Assembly: GCA_013365325.1 (NCBI GenBank)
Contig: JABVXV010000447.1
Location: 1-40,000 of the forward strand
Length of the DNA: 40,000 nucleotides
Direction of reading: 5' to 3'
From: Dipetalonema caudispina
Lineage: Eukaryota; Nematoda; Chromadorea; Rhabditida; Onchocercidae
Shown piece after piece: positions 1 through 12,800 of this stretch. Below the pieces are notes generated by a model. It searched no databases, was not told the origin of the DNA, and saw nothing but the letters and a program-made list of their open reading frames with translations. The stretch's first letter is position 1, and every line of letters starts with the position of its first letter. The position numbers were made by a program, and so were the translations under genes.

Positions 1-84
<84 letters not shown>

Positions 85-89
85 ATTAC

Positions 90-121
<32 letters not shown>
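1..121. repeat. (ATT)n trinucleotide microsatellite
   Basis: An almost uninterrupted ATT/TTA repeat with a few single-base interruptions (for example near positions 78-90). It begins at the window edge, so its full length is unknown. It runs directly into the first visible phosphatase exon and is presumably the 3' end of an intron. Confidence 0.95.
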
Positions 122-122
<1 letters not shown>

Positions 123-3100
123 ATGAATGCAATCATACCGATTATGTTAAGGGACCATTGAATCAAACTTGTGGTGATTTTTGGCGTATGGTTTGGCAAG
201 AAAATGTTGAATTAATCATAATGCTTTGTCGCACACTTGAAGAAAATCGTAATAAATGTGCCCAATATTGGCCATTAAATCAAGGCCAAGTGCTTACATT
301 TTGTGGTATCACAATTCGAGCTGTTGAAGTAAATTTTCATTTTCTTTTTCTGTTAAATAATCATTATATATTAGTATTAACAAAAAGAAAAGAATTGAAA
401 CATCATAATCAATGATATTTAACATTAAACTATTTTATATGATATATAACGACATTCTTATCACTGATAATCATTTATAAATATTTCGTTAATAATCAAT
501 GCAAATAAGAAATATCATTTACAGTATTTATTAATATGAAATACAAAAAATAACTTATAAAATAAAATACGCTAACAATGAATTAGAAATTTATTCATCA
601 AAAAGGTCAAGAAAGTGTTCATTAAAAATGATTGATCTAATCTGCTATTGATATGGAATGATTATAGAAGCGAACAAGTGATCCAGATGTGCATTGTACT
701 GCATTACTGTTAACATATCGTGGTATACGACGTCCACTTGCTCATTATCAATGGGTATCATGGCCGGATAAATTTGTTCCAGGTCAATTAACAGTACCAT
801 ATACATTGCTTAGCTCAGCTCGTGCTCGAAAAACACCTACTGTTGTGCATTGTTCAGCTGGAATTGGACGGACAGGTACATTAGTTGTACTCGAATTACT
901 TTCCAGGCAAGTTTATATTTTAATTTAAATTTTCAGAAATTAAAATACCTTTATTTTTTGCTAAATTCATTACCATCTTCGAAGAAAATGTTAAATTAAA
1001 ATAATACGGTAATTAAATAAATCAGAAGGATTGTCTAATATTATACAATTGTATTTTACTATATGTGTTAGCTAAAAAGTTTATTCGAGCCATAGAATAT
1101 TAATATTAAGTTTGCAAGTTAATAAATTTTCAAATATATTTATTAGTTCATTCATATTTTGCAATCCAAAAAAAATTCATCACTTCTTATGAAAGATAAT
1201 TAACAAAACTGGATAATTTAAAAAAGAAAAAAAAAAAAAAAAAAAACTAAACAATTATAAATAAAAGTAGTGCAAACGATATTTTAATAGTTCTCACAAT
1301 AATATTCTATGAATATCATTTTATTTCAATTGTTTGAATTGGAATTTTTAAAAAAAAAAAAAAAAAAAAAACAAAATTAGTTAAATTATTATAGAACACT
1401 ATTATCATGTCGTGTACCAGTTGTAACAGATATTATTTGGTCAGTTAGATCACAACGTTCTCGTGCGGTTCAAAATGAAGAACAATATTTGTATATACAT
1501 TATCTTACAATACAACGATTGATTAATAAAGGTATCGTATCCGATAAAGCTGTTTCAAGTAAGTTTTAAGTTTTAAATTTTCAAAAAAAAAAAAAACTCT
1601 TTAAAAATTAAAAATTTCTTCACTACTAAATTAATCGTGATTTTTTTTAAAAATAAATTTATTTTTTACAAGATTTTATTTTGACTAAATTTATCAACTA
1701 AAAAAATTAATACATATGCAAGAAATCTAAAAAAAAAAAAAACACTAAAATGATTAGGTGAAATAATTATTTTGTAACATTTATGTTTACAAATTTTGTA
1801 TGATATTTGTAAAATTTTTTACTTTAATATAAAAAGATATGAAATAACATTGCTGTTGCAATGCATTACATGCATGCTATTACATGCATGCTATTACATG
1901 CACGCTATTACATGCATGCTATTACATGCACGCTATTACATGCATGCTATTACATGCATGCTAATGTTATTCTTTTTTTTTTTTTTTTTTTAAACAAATT
2001 ATACCATTTCTGTAATAATATCATTTAAAATTTTTTTAGAATTTTGCCGTGATTATGAGCATTTTTATTTTACGCGTACACATCGAACACAAATTCCGTT
2101 ACCGGTTTATGATAAAAAGAAAAAATTGGTAGTAAAAAAACCTACTCCACCACCAGAATCGATAACAGCATCATCATTATCACCAATAACGGCATCAGGA
2201 AAAGGACCACCATCATCAACTGGAGCATCAAAAATTCAAGATACTACACCTATTTCAACAATAGGTGCTGATTCTCGGCCTGTTCAACAAGTGAAGAAAA
2301 AGAAAGGATCGATAAAAAAGAAAACAGTACTTTTTTTTTTTTTTTTTTTTTTCGAAAATTATTGCTACTTTGTTTAATTTGCATTTTCATTCATTTTTTT
2401 TATTTTTTTTTTGTTCAAGTTTCTAATTTTTAAAATTTAAATTTTCCTGACAAGTAAAGAAAATTTTCTACTCAAATTATTTGTTTTACTTTCTTTTGTT
2501 TTTTTTTAGGCAACAGGAATTGCCGAAGAAAATATGCCAGTATGATGATTATTTGTTTCATATTTCCTTTATCGATTATTTGTTTTAAAATTTCTAAAGA
2601 AAATTTGTGAAAGAAAGAGGAAAAATTTTTCCCATTTCAAAGGCAATTTAGAAGTTTATTTTTTTAACTTCTCAATTCTAACATTTGTTTATTTTTTTAT
2701 TTTTTGTTTTGCTTTACTTCGATTAATGTAAATTTAAATGGAAGCAAGAAAATAGGTAAGATATGAAGTGGAAAATTATTTTAGCCACTTGTTATTGGGT
2801 TAAAGAAAACGGGAAATATTGAAGGTGTGTCTGTACAACAAGCATCGGTTAATTATACTAATTAGTTTTCAGATGTTAATTTGTTCACTTTTTTAATGAT
2901 TATTTCAGATACACTAATTAGCTTTTAAATTTTTGTTAGCTAGTTTTTTTTTTTATTGATTATTTTAAAATTTGTTGTAATTACTACGAAATCATCTAAC
3001 ATACATCACTGATTGATTGATAAATGTGTATCGTAATTGTGGTAAAAATTGCATCGAACAATTAATTAATGATTTATTTATTTTAAAAATTAAGAATAAT

Positions 3101-4419
3101 TTTCTATATTTATGTTAAAAATTTTTTTTTTCCCATTTACAATTAATCTATTCAAAATTTCCATTCATCTTTTTAGCCAACACAATCAGATAAAGTAGCA
3201 GCAGTAAAAGTATCACGATCACAGGCTAGTCTTCAACAAGAATATCAGGAAGCTCAAAAGGAATTATTGGAAACGTATCGTAAAGAACGAACAGTTGCAA
3301 CAAAAACAACAACGAGTAAGAAGCAACAACGAAAAATAAAAGATGATAAGGTGGAAGCGATAGAAGCGGCTGTTGTTCAAAATGTTGGAAAGGAAGATCA
3401 AGCATTAAATGTTGAAATTACTGATACTAATGTAAAGAAAGTTACAGAAGGAGCAAAAATTGCTGAAATTGAAGTGATACATTAATCATTTGCATATTAT
3501 TTCTTTTTCATTTTTATTTTTCCTTCATTTTTCTCTTCTTTTTTTTTTTTTTTTTTGTTCAATAAAAAAAAAGAAAAAAATTTAAATAAAATAATAGTTA
3601 AACTTTCAAAAAAAAAAAAAAAAAAGTGTATCATTTGTAACAAAATAGTTTAACCGATAAAATTTTATCAAATAGAGAAAAAAAAAACGATAATAATTCT
3701 AATTGTATATATGATGTATAATTTAAAAAAAGGAGGAAATTTTTTAAATGTAAATTTTCTAGCCAAAAAAATCAGAAGAAGAAGCTGCTTCTAAATCAGT
3801 TTATGCATTCCTCAGTGATGAAGTTCGAAAAATTAAACATCTAGAAGAAAATCCAATACCAAAAGAGGGTGAAATTGATCCAGCTGATTATGTCTTTATG
3901 CAACCTCTTTATGCACGAACATATGGTGCAGTTGAAACGGAAAATCGTGATGTGGTAGAGAAATATATGATGAATATGCTTCCGGAAGAGGTTAATCTTA
4001 TATTTTTTATTAATCAAAAATTATTTATCACATCCTATCTCTCTATTTGAGAGTTTTTCTTTTTTTAATTTTTATAAAAAAATTCCACTTTACTTTTATC
4101 ATATTTTGTAATTAAACAGTAATAAATTTGGAAAAGAAAAGATTCGAATTTCTAAAAAAAAATTTGCTGGAAAAAAAAAAATTATAAACATAAAGCATTA
4201 GCAAGGAAGAGTGTGAAATTTACATTTGCAATGATTAAATACTTTGATAAAAACTAAATTTATTGGCTTTAGTATTTTGATAGAGCAATGGATAATGGAG
4301 CAGAATATGCTGCAAGTATGCCAACAAGTACAAGCAAAGAAAATACAGAAAGTATTGAAAAGTTGCAAAAAAGCTCATCAAAATCAAGGGTTCCTATGTT
4401 TCATTTTAATTCTTCATAA
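122..4419 (+). CDS. Protein tyrosine phosphatase, 3' part (5' end outside the window)
   Basis: This is the catalytic and C-terminal part of a classical tyrosine phosphatase, which removes phosphate from phosphotyrosine. Exons as read: about 122/152-328, 668-906, 1395-1558, 2040-2326, 2510-2539, 3177-3431 (or 3473), 3763-3990, 4273-4419; all junctions keep phase. Visible motifs in order are GPLNQT..DFWRMVW, KCAQYWP, the WPD loop (SWPDKF), the P-loop HCSAGIGRTG with catalytic Cys and Arg, and the Q-loop region QNEEQY. The active site therefore looks intact. After the catalytic domain comes a Pro/Ser/Thr- and Lys-rich tail, then a Glu/Lys-rich charged segment ending in MFHFNSS. The intron at 907-1394 uses a GC donor. 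Reading through the 3177 exon instead gives a stop at 3483-3485, an alternative C-terminus. The subfamily is not recognised, and the first exon boundary is unclear because the ATT repeat abuts it. Confidence 0.85.
1861..1965. repeat. 14-bp tandem repeat in phosphatase intron
   Basis: About seven copies of a 14-bp unit, TTACATGCATGCTA, some with CATGCACG in place of CATGCATG. It lies inside the 1559-2039 intron. The unit contains the self-complementary ATGCAT core and long alternating purine-pyrimidine runs. Confidence 0.9.
3561..3566 (+). terminator. Poly(A) signal for the short phosphatase isoform
   Basis: A canonical AATAAA lies about 75 nt after the in-frame stop at 3483-3485 and just after a T-rich tract. 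It would serve transcripts that read through the exon starting at 3177 instead of splicing to 3763. Confidence 0.45.
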
Positions 4420-5181
4420 TATGTAATTTGTTCAATGAACAAAAATTGAAATTCCAAAAATCAGAATGTAAGAAACGAACTCATATTTAACTAATTTTTA
4501 AGGCTTAGACATTAATAAAATAGTAATGGAACTAAAATGAAATACATGGTAATAAGTAATACTAATGCTTAAAAAAAAAAAAAAAAAAAACAAATTAGTT
4601 AAATAAATTGAAATATCATAAATGTCAGCTCTCTTTTATTAATGTACCATTTTGCTAGGCATGGGACAATAATGTAAATTCTGTACAAAAAAAAAAAAAA
4701 AAAAAATGAAAAAATTTAGTGAATAATATTGAAATTTTCAAGTTTTCAGAAAAAATAAGCAGAGATCAAATTAGTACAAAAGGGAAAATTCTCCTCAACA
4801 ACAAATCTTGCTCTCAGTGCTACTGCATATATTTTCTTATATAATTTTAAAAATAAACGCATTTTTTTGTGTTAAATTACATTCAATAATGTAATAAACA
4901 TATGCTATCTATTGTAACTATTGTGTTCAAACTGCGCACAATAAAAAAAAAAGAAGTATTTTTATATACAATTTATGAAAATTTCTACAATTTATCAATA
5001 ATGCATAACATAATTCGTACATGTTTTGAATGAATATATAAAGCCCATTGATTCAAATTTTATGTGAAAGTGTGAAAATATAAAATTAAAAATATACGTA
5101 AAATATTCGTATATTACCTACTTCATTGCATTACTTTTTTTTTTTCGGCACTTAAGAAAATTAAATGAAAATAAAGAGAAA
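4420..5181. other. Intergenic region between convergent genes
   Basis: This region separates the stop of the phosphatase (+) from the stop of Gemin2 (-). It is very AT-rich with poly-A tracts near 4570-4590 and 4686-4706. It should hold both 3' UTRs. I see no coding signal or structured RNA in it. Confidence 0.6.
4514..4519 (+). terminator. Poly(A) signal for the long phosphatase isoform
   Basis: AATAAA about 95 nt downstream of the TAA at 4417-4419, the stop of the fully spliced form. Confidence 0.5.
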
Positions 5182-7570
5182 TTAAGAAGTAATTTGATCA
5201 GCAATATCTAATTGCTCAAAATAAACACCAACAATTGCAATAAATAGTGAGAATTCTTCATGCATTGTGCTATCACTTTGCGTTTTTTCATCTAATGTAT
5301 TTCGCAAAACACGTGAATGTTTAGCCAGTTGACGTATCGCTGAACAAACATTGTGCGTTAACGGCTTCTGTAGTACTAACATTAGTGCATATATCCATTC
5401 AAATAATGGTCTCGTATAACCCTCTTCAAGAAAAACCTAAAAAGAAAAACACTATTTAGAGGTACTTATTAATAGTTACATTATGATGAGATGAAATATT
5501 GCTTATTTTTAACAGCAACTATTCCGCTTAGTACAGATGAATAGTAATTTGTTTTAAATCATGGATAATGTATTAAAATATGAAATCATACTTATCAGCT
5601 CAAATTATTCTTGCTAAGTAAATGTCAATATAGATACTGATAGACATAAATATTATCTTCATTTGGGCTATATTTTATTGATAGCTCAGAAAGCGCTAAG
5701 GGTCAGAAATGTTTCAAGTATCTATCAAATTAATGGCACTGATCTTGTCCTCGAGTTTTAGAATTTATTTAAAAGAAACTAACACACTATTTCGATGCTA
5801 AATAAATATCTCTCACACATGTATTACAACTCTCGTACAAAAAGTTTAGTAGTTATAAATGTAAATTACAAATGCTAACTTAATAAGAGAAAACATTTTT
5901 TAAAATGCTTCAAACTTCTAACACTTTATTTACCATAAATAAATGAAAGACAACCTAGCTGAGGTTAAACTGTTCGCTCAGCATTTCTACTCAGTAAGTT
6001 AGGATGTAATCAACTTTTGAGCCCAATTTCTTAGTTTAATAAAGAAATTTGATTTAAATTATGTACATCTATAAGATATTGAATCACAATATTGACTTGT
6101 TGTTCCGACAAACTGAACACGAGTTGTAACGTTGGCGGATTACCGCGATGATGTGCAAACCTTGAAACATCTTTTACTTTCATTGGAAATGAGTTATTCC
6201 GCTCCTCTAAACAGAATACACGCCATTCATCAGGGTCTTTCTAAAACATATAGAATGTTTCGTAAGAGTGGAATTGAATCAAAAGTAATGAAATGATCCG
6301 ACAATGGATTTATATTTAACTCTGTGACACTTTTTTTGTTGACATTTTCTCGGCTGTATGCTCTAACTAGTCATTATTTTATTTCGAAAAAAAAAAACGT
6401 AAAAACTCTTCAAGGAAAATACAATAAAGTACTAGAGTGTGAAATGAAGCTTGACATCTCATACTGTATCATTTTTTAATACATGATGATTAAGTGTTAA
6501 TGACCAACTAATTAACACCAACAGAAACATGCTCCATTCATTTCAACAAATTCCTAAACGTTTGAATAAAGCCAAGTTTGTGATGTATTGCGAAAAGAAT
6601 TTTTAAGACAGTAAAAGGATTACTTACTAAGCTTGGCCATTTAAAAGATATGGCTTTTCTCCAACGCCACTTTTGAGCATTTACAAGGGATCGTTGCATT
6701 GAAAATTTATCACTCTGAAGCGTAGTAGTAAACTGACTGCAGCAATATTGATTAATATTGCAAAAGATATTAGAAGTGAATGTAATTTCAGGTTTAGGGA
6801 ATGTTGAGTATAGGGCAATTATATGTATCGAAGTAGCTACAATACTTAAGCTACAGAACTATAGAACAATCCCGATGAAAGAAAATAATACGCAGTAAAG
6901 TTTGACCTTTTTCGGAAAACATTTTTTAGATAGAATTTCCTTACTGGGAACATATGATTCAAGATTTACCATGGCAATAGACCACTCAGAAGGCGGTTCA
7001 CAACTAAACAATAAGTCCTCGGATATTGCAGAAGAAGCAATTTTTGGGGGAATCGTTTTTGCTGTAACCACTTCTGGACACCGTGCACGCGATACACTAA
7101 CCTGTATCGGAAGTAAAAGAAATTTTTCGAACTTGATTTGTACTTTATAATTTCTTATTCAAATCTTCACCAATACTTTAATCAATGTGTTCGGATCTCT
7201 TTACGCTTTGCACTTTTTCAAATTTCTCTCTTCCATTTCAGAATGTAAAAAAATTCGATTTGCTAATACTCCATTTGTGTTCTACTTGAATTAATGACAC
7301 AATTAACTCCATTAAACCATGACTGCTTAATATATATTCTCCAAGTTACAATCAGTAGCAGTGTAAGAAATTAACACATTATGCGTATTGCAAGTAGACT
7401 TCATTACTCGATAATAAGTTTCTAAATTGATTAAAATGGTTCCCCTATGTTTAAAGATCTGTTAAATTAGTAACCTGCTGCAAGTAATGTGATGGATCAC
7501 GAGGTGTCTCAGTTAACGAGATATCTCTCTCATCAAAATCGCCAATATCAAAAACCGCTTCTTGCTCCAT
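5182..7570 (-). CDS. Gemin2: Gemin2 / SMN-interacting protein 1 (C. elegans SMI-1-like)
   Basis: Gemin2 binds SMN and Sm proteins and is a core factor in Sm-ring assembly on spliceosomal snRNAs. There are five exons (minus strand): 7570-7475, 7101-6970, 6732-6628, 6240-6067 and 5436-5182. All introns are phase 0 and the product is 253 aa, close to the 280 aa human protein. Recognisable family blocks are an acidic N-terminus followed by PRDPSHYLQQ, then CPEVVTA, a central QRSLVNAQKWRWRKA helix, DEWRVFCLEE, RPLFEWIYAL and the C-terminal block CSAIRQLAKHSRVLR ... FEQLDIADQ. The first three exons are short and the largest intron (5437-6066) precedes the last exon. The start is the only suitable ATG before the DFDERD block. 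It lies 1.25 kb downstream of the KMT2 gene on the same strand. Confidence 0.92.
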
Positions 7571-8821
7571 TACTTTAATCAACAATCTAAAGAAGACATT
7601 TTTGATGATGAAGCTAACTTCATCAACCATTTATTCAATGGCAAAATGTATACGCCGTGATAGATTAGAAAGGAGAAATCTCGTCACGATGGAAATAATA
7701 GGAGGAAAAGCAAAAAAAAAAAAAAAAAAAAAAAAAGTGTTAACAGGAAAAATTTAAAGAAATATCAGAAATAAAAGTTGAACCACATTTTTTCTAAAAG
7801 GTCAGTAGGTTTTCCAATACATAAAAACAATCTACCATATATTTGTTGTAGAATTTGCTAATAAAAATTTTGGTAGATTTTTATAGGGATATCTAGCCTT
7901 ATGAAAAAAGCATGCTATTGCTCATCTCCTCGATTTAATTTCTTTTAAATACTTCAGTGCTAAAAAAGTTGGAGAAAATGATGGGAAATATATGAAACAA
8001 TCTAACAGAAATAGAGAGAAATCTCGTGAAATCAATTAAACTGAATTTCAATTCCAAAAAATTAAAGCCAATAATCCTGCAGATATGTTCAACTGCCAAT
8101 GAAAAGTACGAGAAGATTGTTTCTAATTCATGGGATCCACTTATTTTTTATTTATTTGCAAAGTAATCAGAATGCAGCACGAATCCGTAATATTATGGAG
8201 ATAAAAAAAGTACAAAAAATTAATGAACATAGAAACATTATTTAACAGCGAAATTTTCGTTCCTGCGAACAAAACATTGTGATTCTTTAGTTTTTTCACA
8301 AAGTCAAACGATTAAATGAAAAGAGAAATAGAGAAGAAGAATAGGTAAGAAGTTACTGCAGTTTACAGAAGATTGCTGAGATTTGCTTAAAAATGCAAAA
8401 ATACGAGATATTCTAAAATCATATACGATTACAAAAAAATCCGTTTTGCTCCGGCAATTGACTTCGACAAATAAGACTGCTTTCCAAACCGAATAATTTT
8501 AACAGAAATCACGGGTTATACAACAGCCGTTGAAAAATCTATTTCATTTGAAGAGTTTCAACGTTATTTCAGAAATAGTTACACAGAACCCTCTCCTAAC
8601 AAAAATCGAACCTGACAACTTCTAAAAATGACTTCAAGTGATAAGAATAAACAAAAAACAGCTTGCACAGCAGGTGACATACAAAAATGCATTCTTGTCC
8701 TATACTACATTCCTAAAAAATCCACGAATGTGAACATCGGTGGCATAAAAAAAGTGACCAGAAATTATTACAAAATTGAACAAATGAAAACTTTTCAAGA
8801 AATAAATGCAAAAGAAGTGTT
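7571..8821. other. Intergenic region, KMT2 3' flank and Gemin2 5' flank
   Basis: No exon of either neighbour and no independent gene could be supported here. It contains a poly-A tract at about 7711-7736 and mixed AT-rich sequence. The 3' UTR of the KMT2 gene and the promoter or trans-splice region of Gemin2 should lie within it. Confidence 0.5.
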
Positions 8822-9876
8822 TCAGTTCATCCATTTTTGGCAGTTCGGTGCACCGCATAAACAAGGAATCTTATCAGCCGCATCTTCGATATCAAATTGG
8901 TAATCATACGTTAACTGAAAAAAGTGAAAAATCGTCTTCGTTAATTAGTTTATTGGATTCAAGAGGGTGAATGGTTTAATCAGATGATATTATAGGTATA
9001 TATATCCGTTAAATGAGAAAAAGCGAAAGCCTTTCGTGGAAACATAGCAAAACAACCCAGTTTTTCTTTCAATAAAATTTGTTTATTTTAGAACTGGCAT
9101 GGGAGGAACAAATATTATAATGGAAATGGGAATTTTCAAAAAGTTTGAAAAAATTTGGATATCTACCTCTTCTCCAGCACTTATGGGTCTGTTAGCAATA
9201 ATAATAATTTTTTTGTCATCACCACATGGACCCGAATCCACCAAACGTGTACTGCAATTTGGATCGCACGAATGATTGATGTATCGTGCAGGACCACCAG
9301 CCATTGTTGCATCAATAAGTCTTTCGTCATCAATACGAAACATGTACACACCGCGATTTTGAGCTTCATACTTCTTTTCACGCATTTCACCAACCTTCAA
9401 ATATCCCATGACTTAATATCCCATGAAACATACGTATCACTGCTATGAAAATAGATGTACATGGAATAGCGCATAATTACGCAGTAAAACAATATAGAGA
9501 AGCAATAAACTAAAAAACAAAGAACGCGACCAATCCAAAAAAAAGCTTGTTTTTTCAACAGTTTCTTTGTTCACATTACTTAACCTACAAAATTAAAAAC
9601 TAACTTCACTGCGTATAACTTCGCCTTTATATTCGATAATCATGGAATTCATTTCAATATCTCGTGAGGCATATAATCCTAATCCTTGAATACGTGAACG
9701 AGCCAGGTACACAGTATTTTTCCACTCTTTCTTCATTTTCTGATATTGTGAATAATAAGCTGTACTCAGCTGTCCAGGTTCCCATCGTCCGCCATAACAA
9801 TCTAATGTTATACTGCATGAACTGCGTCCTGCAGACACATCTACTGCGCTGGACAATGAACTGCTACTACCACGCG
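8822..9876 (-). other. SET and post-SET domain exons of the KMT2 gene
   Basis: Three exons encode residues about 2103-2299. [15 protein letters not shown] begins the SET fold. [19 protein letters not shown], the cofactor-pocket motif NHSCDPNC (N2233-C2240) and LTYDYQF with the active-site tyrosines follow. The post-SET zinc site is C2287, C2289 and C2294, and the protein ends in KWMN as in KMT2C/D. All hallmark catalytic residues are present, so an active methyltransferase is inferred. Confidence 0.95.
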
Positions 9877-12800
9877 CTGTAATTTAAAGGAAATTAAGAT
9901 TTTTAGAAATTTAAAAACTAGTTAAAATAAGCAGGAGTTGTCCACACTTTAAATTGTTTCTCTATTCATAATTTGTGAAGAAGTCTTTGAAAATAGAACT
10001 TCACATCGAATAATAAAACAACAAACTTCTTGTGTCACGTGAAACCACATCACTACAAACGGACGACCGAGCAGTTGCTGCTGGTGGTTGATTACGGCGA
10101 CGATGTTTGATAAGTGTTCGAAACCGTGGTTCACATCTAGCACAGCCACTTGGATTGACCGCCAAAGGTAAGTCCATCAGAGGAACTCCACCATGTTTAA
10201 AAGTATAGGTTATCAGTTGATCCACTCCTGGTAACTGAAATCAGCCAAATCAAAAGATATCTCAAAATCTTCTTGTTAATGAGCGGTTTTACAAATCCCA
10301 ACAAAATTCATCGTGTGCACATAGAGATTTTCTATCCTTACCGACTCCGTCATTTTTGAAACAGCTGCTTCCGTAAGACCAAATAAGCTGTCGCCAGTAA
10401 GATTCGCTGGGAATAAACGCAATAATCCATCATCTTTATCCCGCGTTCTTTCAACTTCCATCAATATATGGTTCCAAGCAGCTTAAACACGATTGCGTAT
10501 TCATTTGTAAAACAAAAATATAGAAAAAAACAAAGAAAGGCGAAATTTGCCTTCAGAATCTACAGGAAGACAATCAGTTAACTTCATACCTGATGCCGAA
10601 GTCTCTCGAATTTCTTGGCCATTCTCGTATGAAATCACGAATTCTGGTGCAGATGATTTATCGCAAATTGTACATTGGTATTGAATACGATCAGTTGTAT
10701 TAGTCAACGACCAAAAAATCCGTTTTACACTGTATCCAATCTAAAACACTTACTTGAAAATTTCCAGACTTCTAATTCATGCCCCAGAAAAAAGGAGAGC
10801 CACAGACCCAGTCAAGCTAAGAAATTCCAACTAACCGGAAATATATGATCCGAATTATGGAACGCTTTCAACTGTTCTGGAAGCAACTGCCCAATGTGGC
10901 TAAATATAAGGCTGCCTACTCGCAGAACCAATCGGTCGGCTTCACTATGAAACAGTTTTGCTATCAACTGATTTTCTTCACGATCAATATAAATACGACG
11001 CAAAGCTTTCAAATGGTCGAGTATCAATTCACTCCGATAATCATCATGCTCTTCGCAAATGAAAGTCTGAAAATAAGAATAAAGTATATTACTTCAGCAT
11101 TTCATTTAAACGAGAATACGGATAGACTTAGAAATGGAAGGATTCTAAAAAAAAAAAAAAAACACATTTTCGTAAAAAAGTCTCACCTTATCTTTCATGA
11201 ATTTTCCTTTCGTCGATTTAGCGCAAAAAAGATGAAAGTGTTTTTCACAATTAAGTTTGTAACACCTTAGTGATGCACCTACGAGTTGGCAAACTGAACA
11301 AACCACGTTTGCCGCCCGTCTCATTGCATCTTCCACATTTATAAGCGCTCCAGCAGAAGTCTCATAAACCTGCAAATAATGCAACAAATTTTGAAATTTT
11401 ATAATGATATCGGAAAAGTTTAAATGTTTTATTCTGCATACCTAGTCGCATGGATTTCCATATATTAAAACTAACCTCTTCGGACCATAAGGCACAATTA
11501 ACGTGTACCCAAATGTTGGCATCTGCATTCAAAAGTCTTCCACAACTATCTAATTCTCCATCTCCAAATTGACCACAAAATGCACATTGCCGTTTATCTT
11601 CTGTAAGGTCTATGCAGTGGGGACGTAAAACGCCTTGAAGATCGGCAATTAGTTGTTTCTAAAAACACATAACTTTCCAATATTAGCGAATTCACTTCTC
11701 AAAGTATGAGTTGATTGCAATTTAAATCTGACAGACAGCGATACTTTCAGGAAACTTGAACAAGTATTAGAAACAAATATGCTTAGAATAATACAAATAT
11801 TTCACCCACCTGACGAGTTTGAACTGATAATTCACGAAAACTTTCCAGAATAGCTGCATCATACTGCATCCATAGCTGTCCTTTCCATTTCTTTTCCAAA
11901 GCTCTCTGAATGTTCAGATCACCTATTAATGACAGCTCTCGAGCTTGAATTATCTATAATGAATTTATTAATTATATAGTATCCCTTCATTTACAGAATT
12001 TTAATGTGAGTTGTTTCTCAATACCAGGATCAAAATCAGGACAGAAGCTCAGTATCAAAAAAGCGAACCAAAATATTGTTCCTTGCATCCGACTCAACAC
12101 GACCATCACTCTGTGGTGAACACATATTTGAACTTCCAGGCGATTCTAATTGTCCCTTAAACTGCAGAATGTGCGATGCAGAAAAGAAGAAAACAGAGTG
12201 TAGAATAAAAAACATTTGAAAAAACATCTCCGTCTAGGTTGGAATCGCTTCCCACAGAATGCAAATGAACATTTAGTACCGATGTAAGAACGAGAATATT
12301 AGGAAAGACAGGATAATGGTGAAGGATGCCTAATTTCCGGATATACAAGCAAATTAAGAAATTATTGTCTAAATTTTTGTACGAATAGGCTCAACTGACC
12401 CTACACAAAGATACAACTTACTTTCCCGAGATGAAGATATTTGGCAAAATTATCGGCGCTTGCCTGTCGAAGTTTAGCTAATGTTTCAGCACCAATAAAA
12501 CGTTCTGCTCTCTGAAATTCAAAACTTTGTCAAATCAAAAAAGCACGAATAAGGAAAAAAATCTGCTTCAGAATGAGGAAACAAAAACCGAAAGATCCTC
12601 CGGTGACAACGCAGCTTTAGCATTAGCCATGTAATTGTAGTAACAATTCATTGAGCAGAACGCTAACGTTTCGTCTTTTGGCTGAAATAAATCCAGTCAT
12701 AATTAAACAGTTTCTGAATCGTGCCAGAGTATAGAAATTTTTAGAAAAATCGAAAATTAAAAAGTAAAGAAAACACTGCAGCTAGCCTCATGATCAACGA

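Noticed and set aside
1861..1965. CRISPR-like array
   Set aside because: Units are contiguous without spacers, only 14 bp, and lie in a eukaryotic intron. The same applies to the 32-bp repeat at 38251.
8628..8903. Plus-strand 91-codon open frame
   Set aside because: It is the antisense of the last KMT2 exon (8822-8914) plus flank. The minus strand there encodes LTYDYQF and the post-SET motif.
10845..11270. Plus-strand 141-codon open frame, the longest in the list
   Set aside because: It is antisense to the FYRN and ePHD exons of the KMT2 gene, whose minus-strand reading has clear domain motifs.
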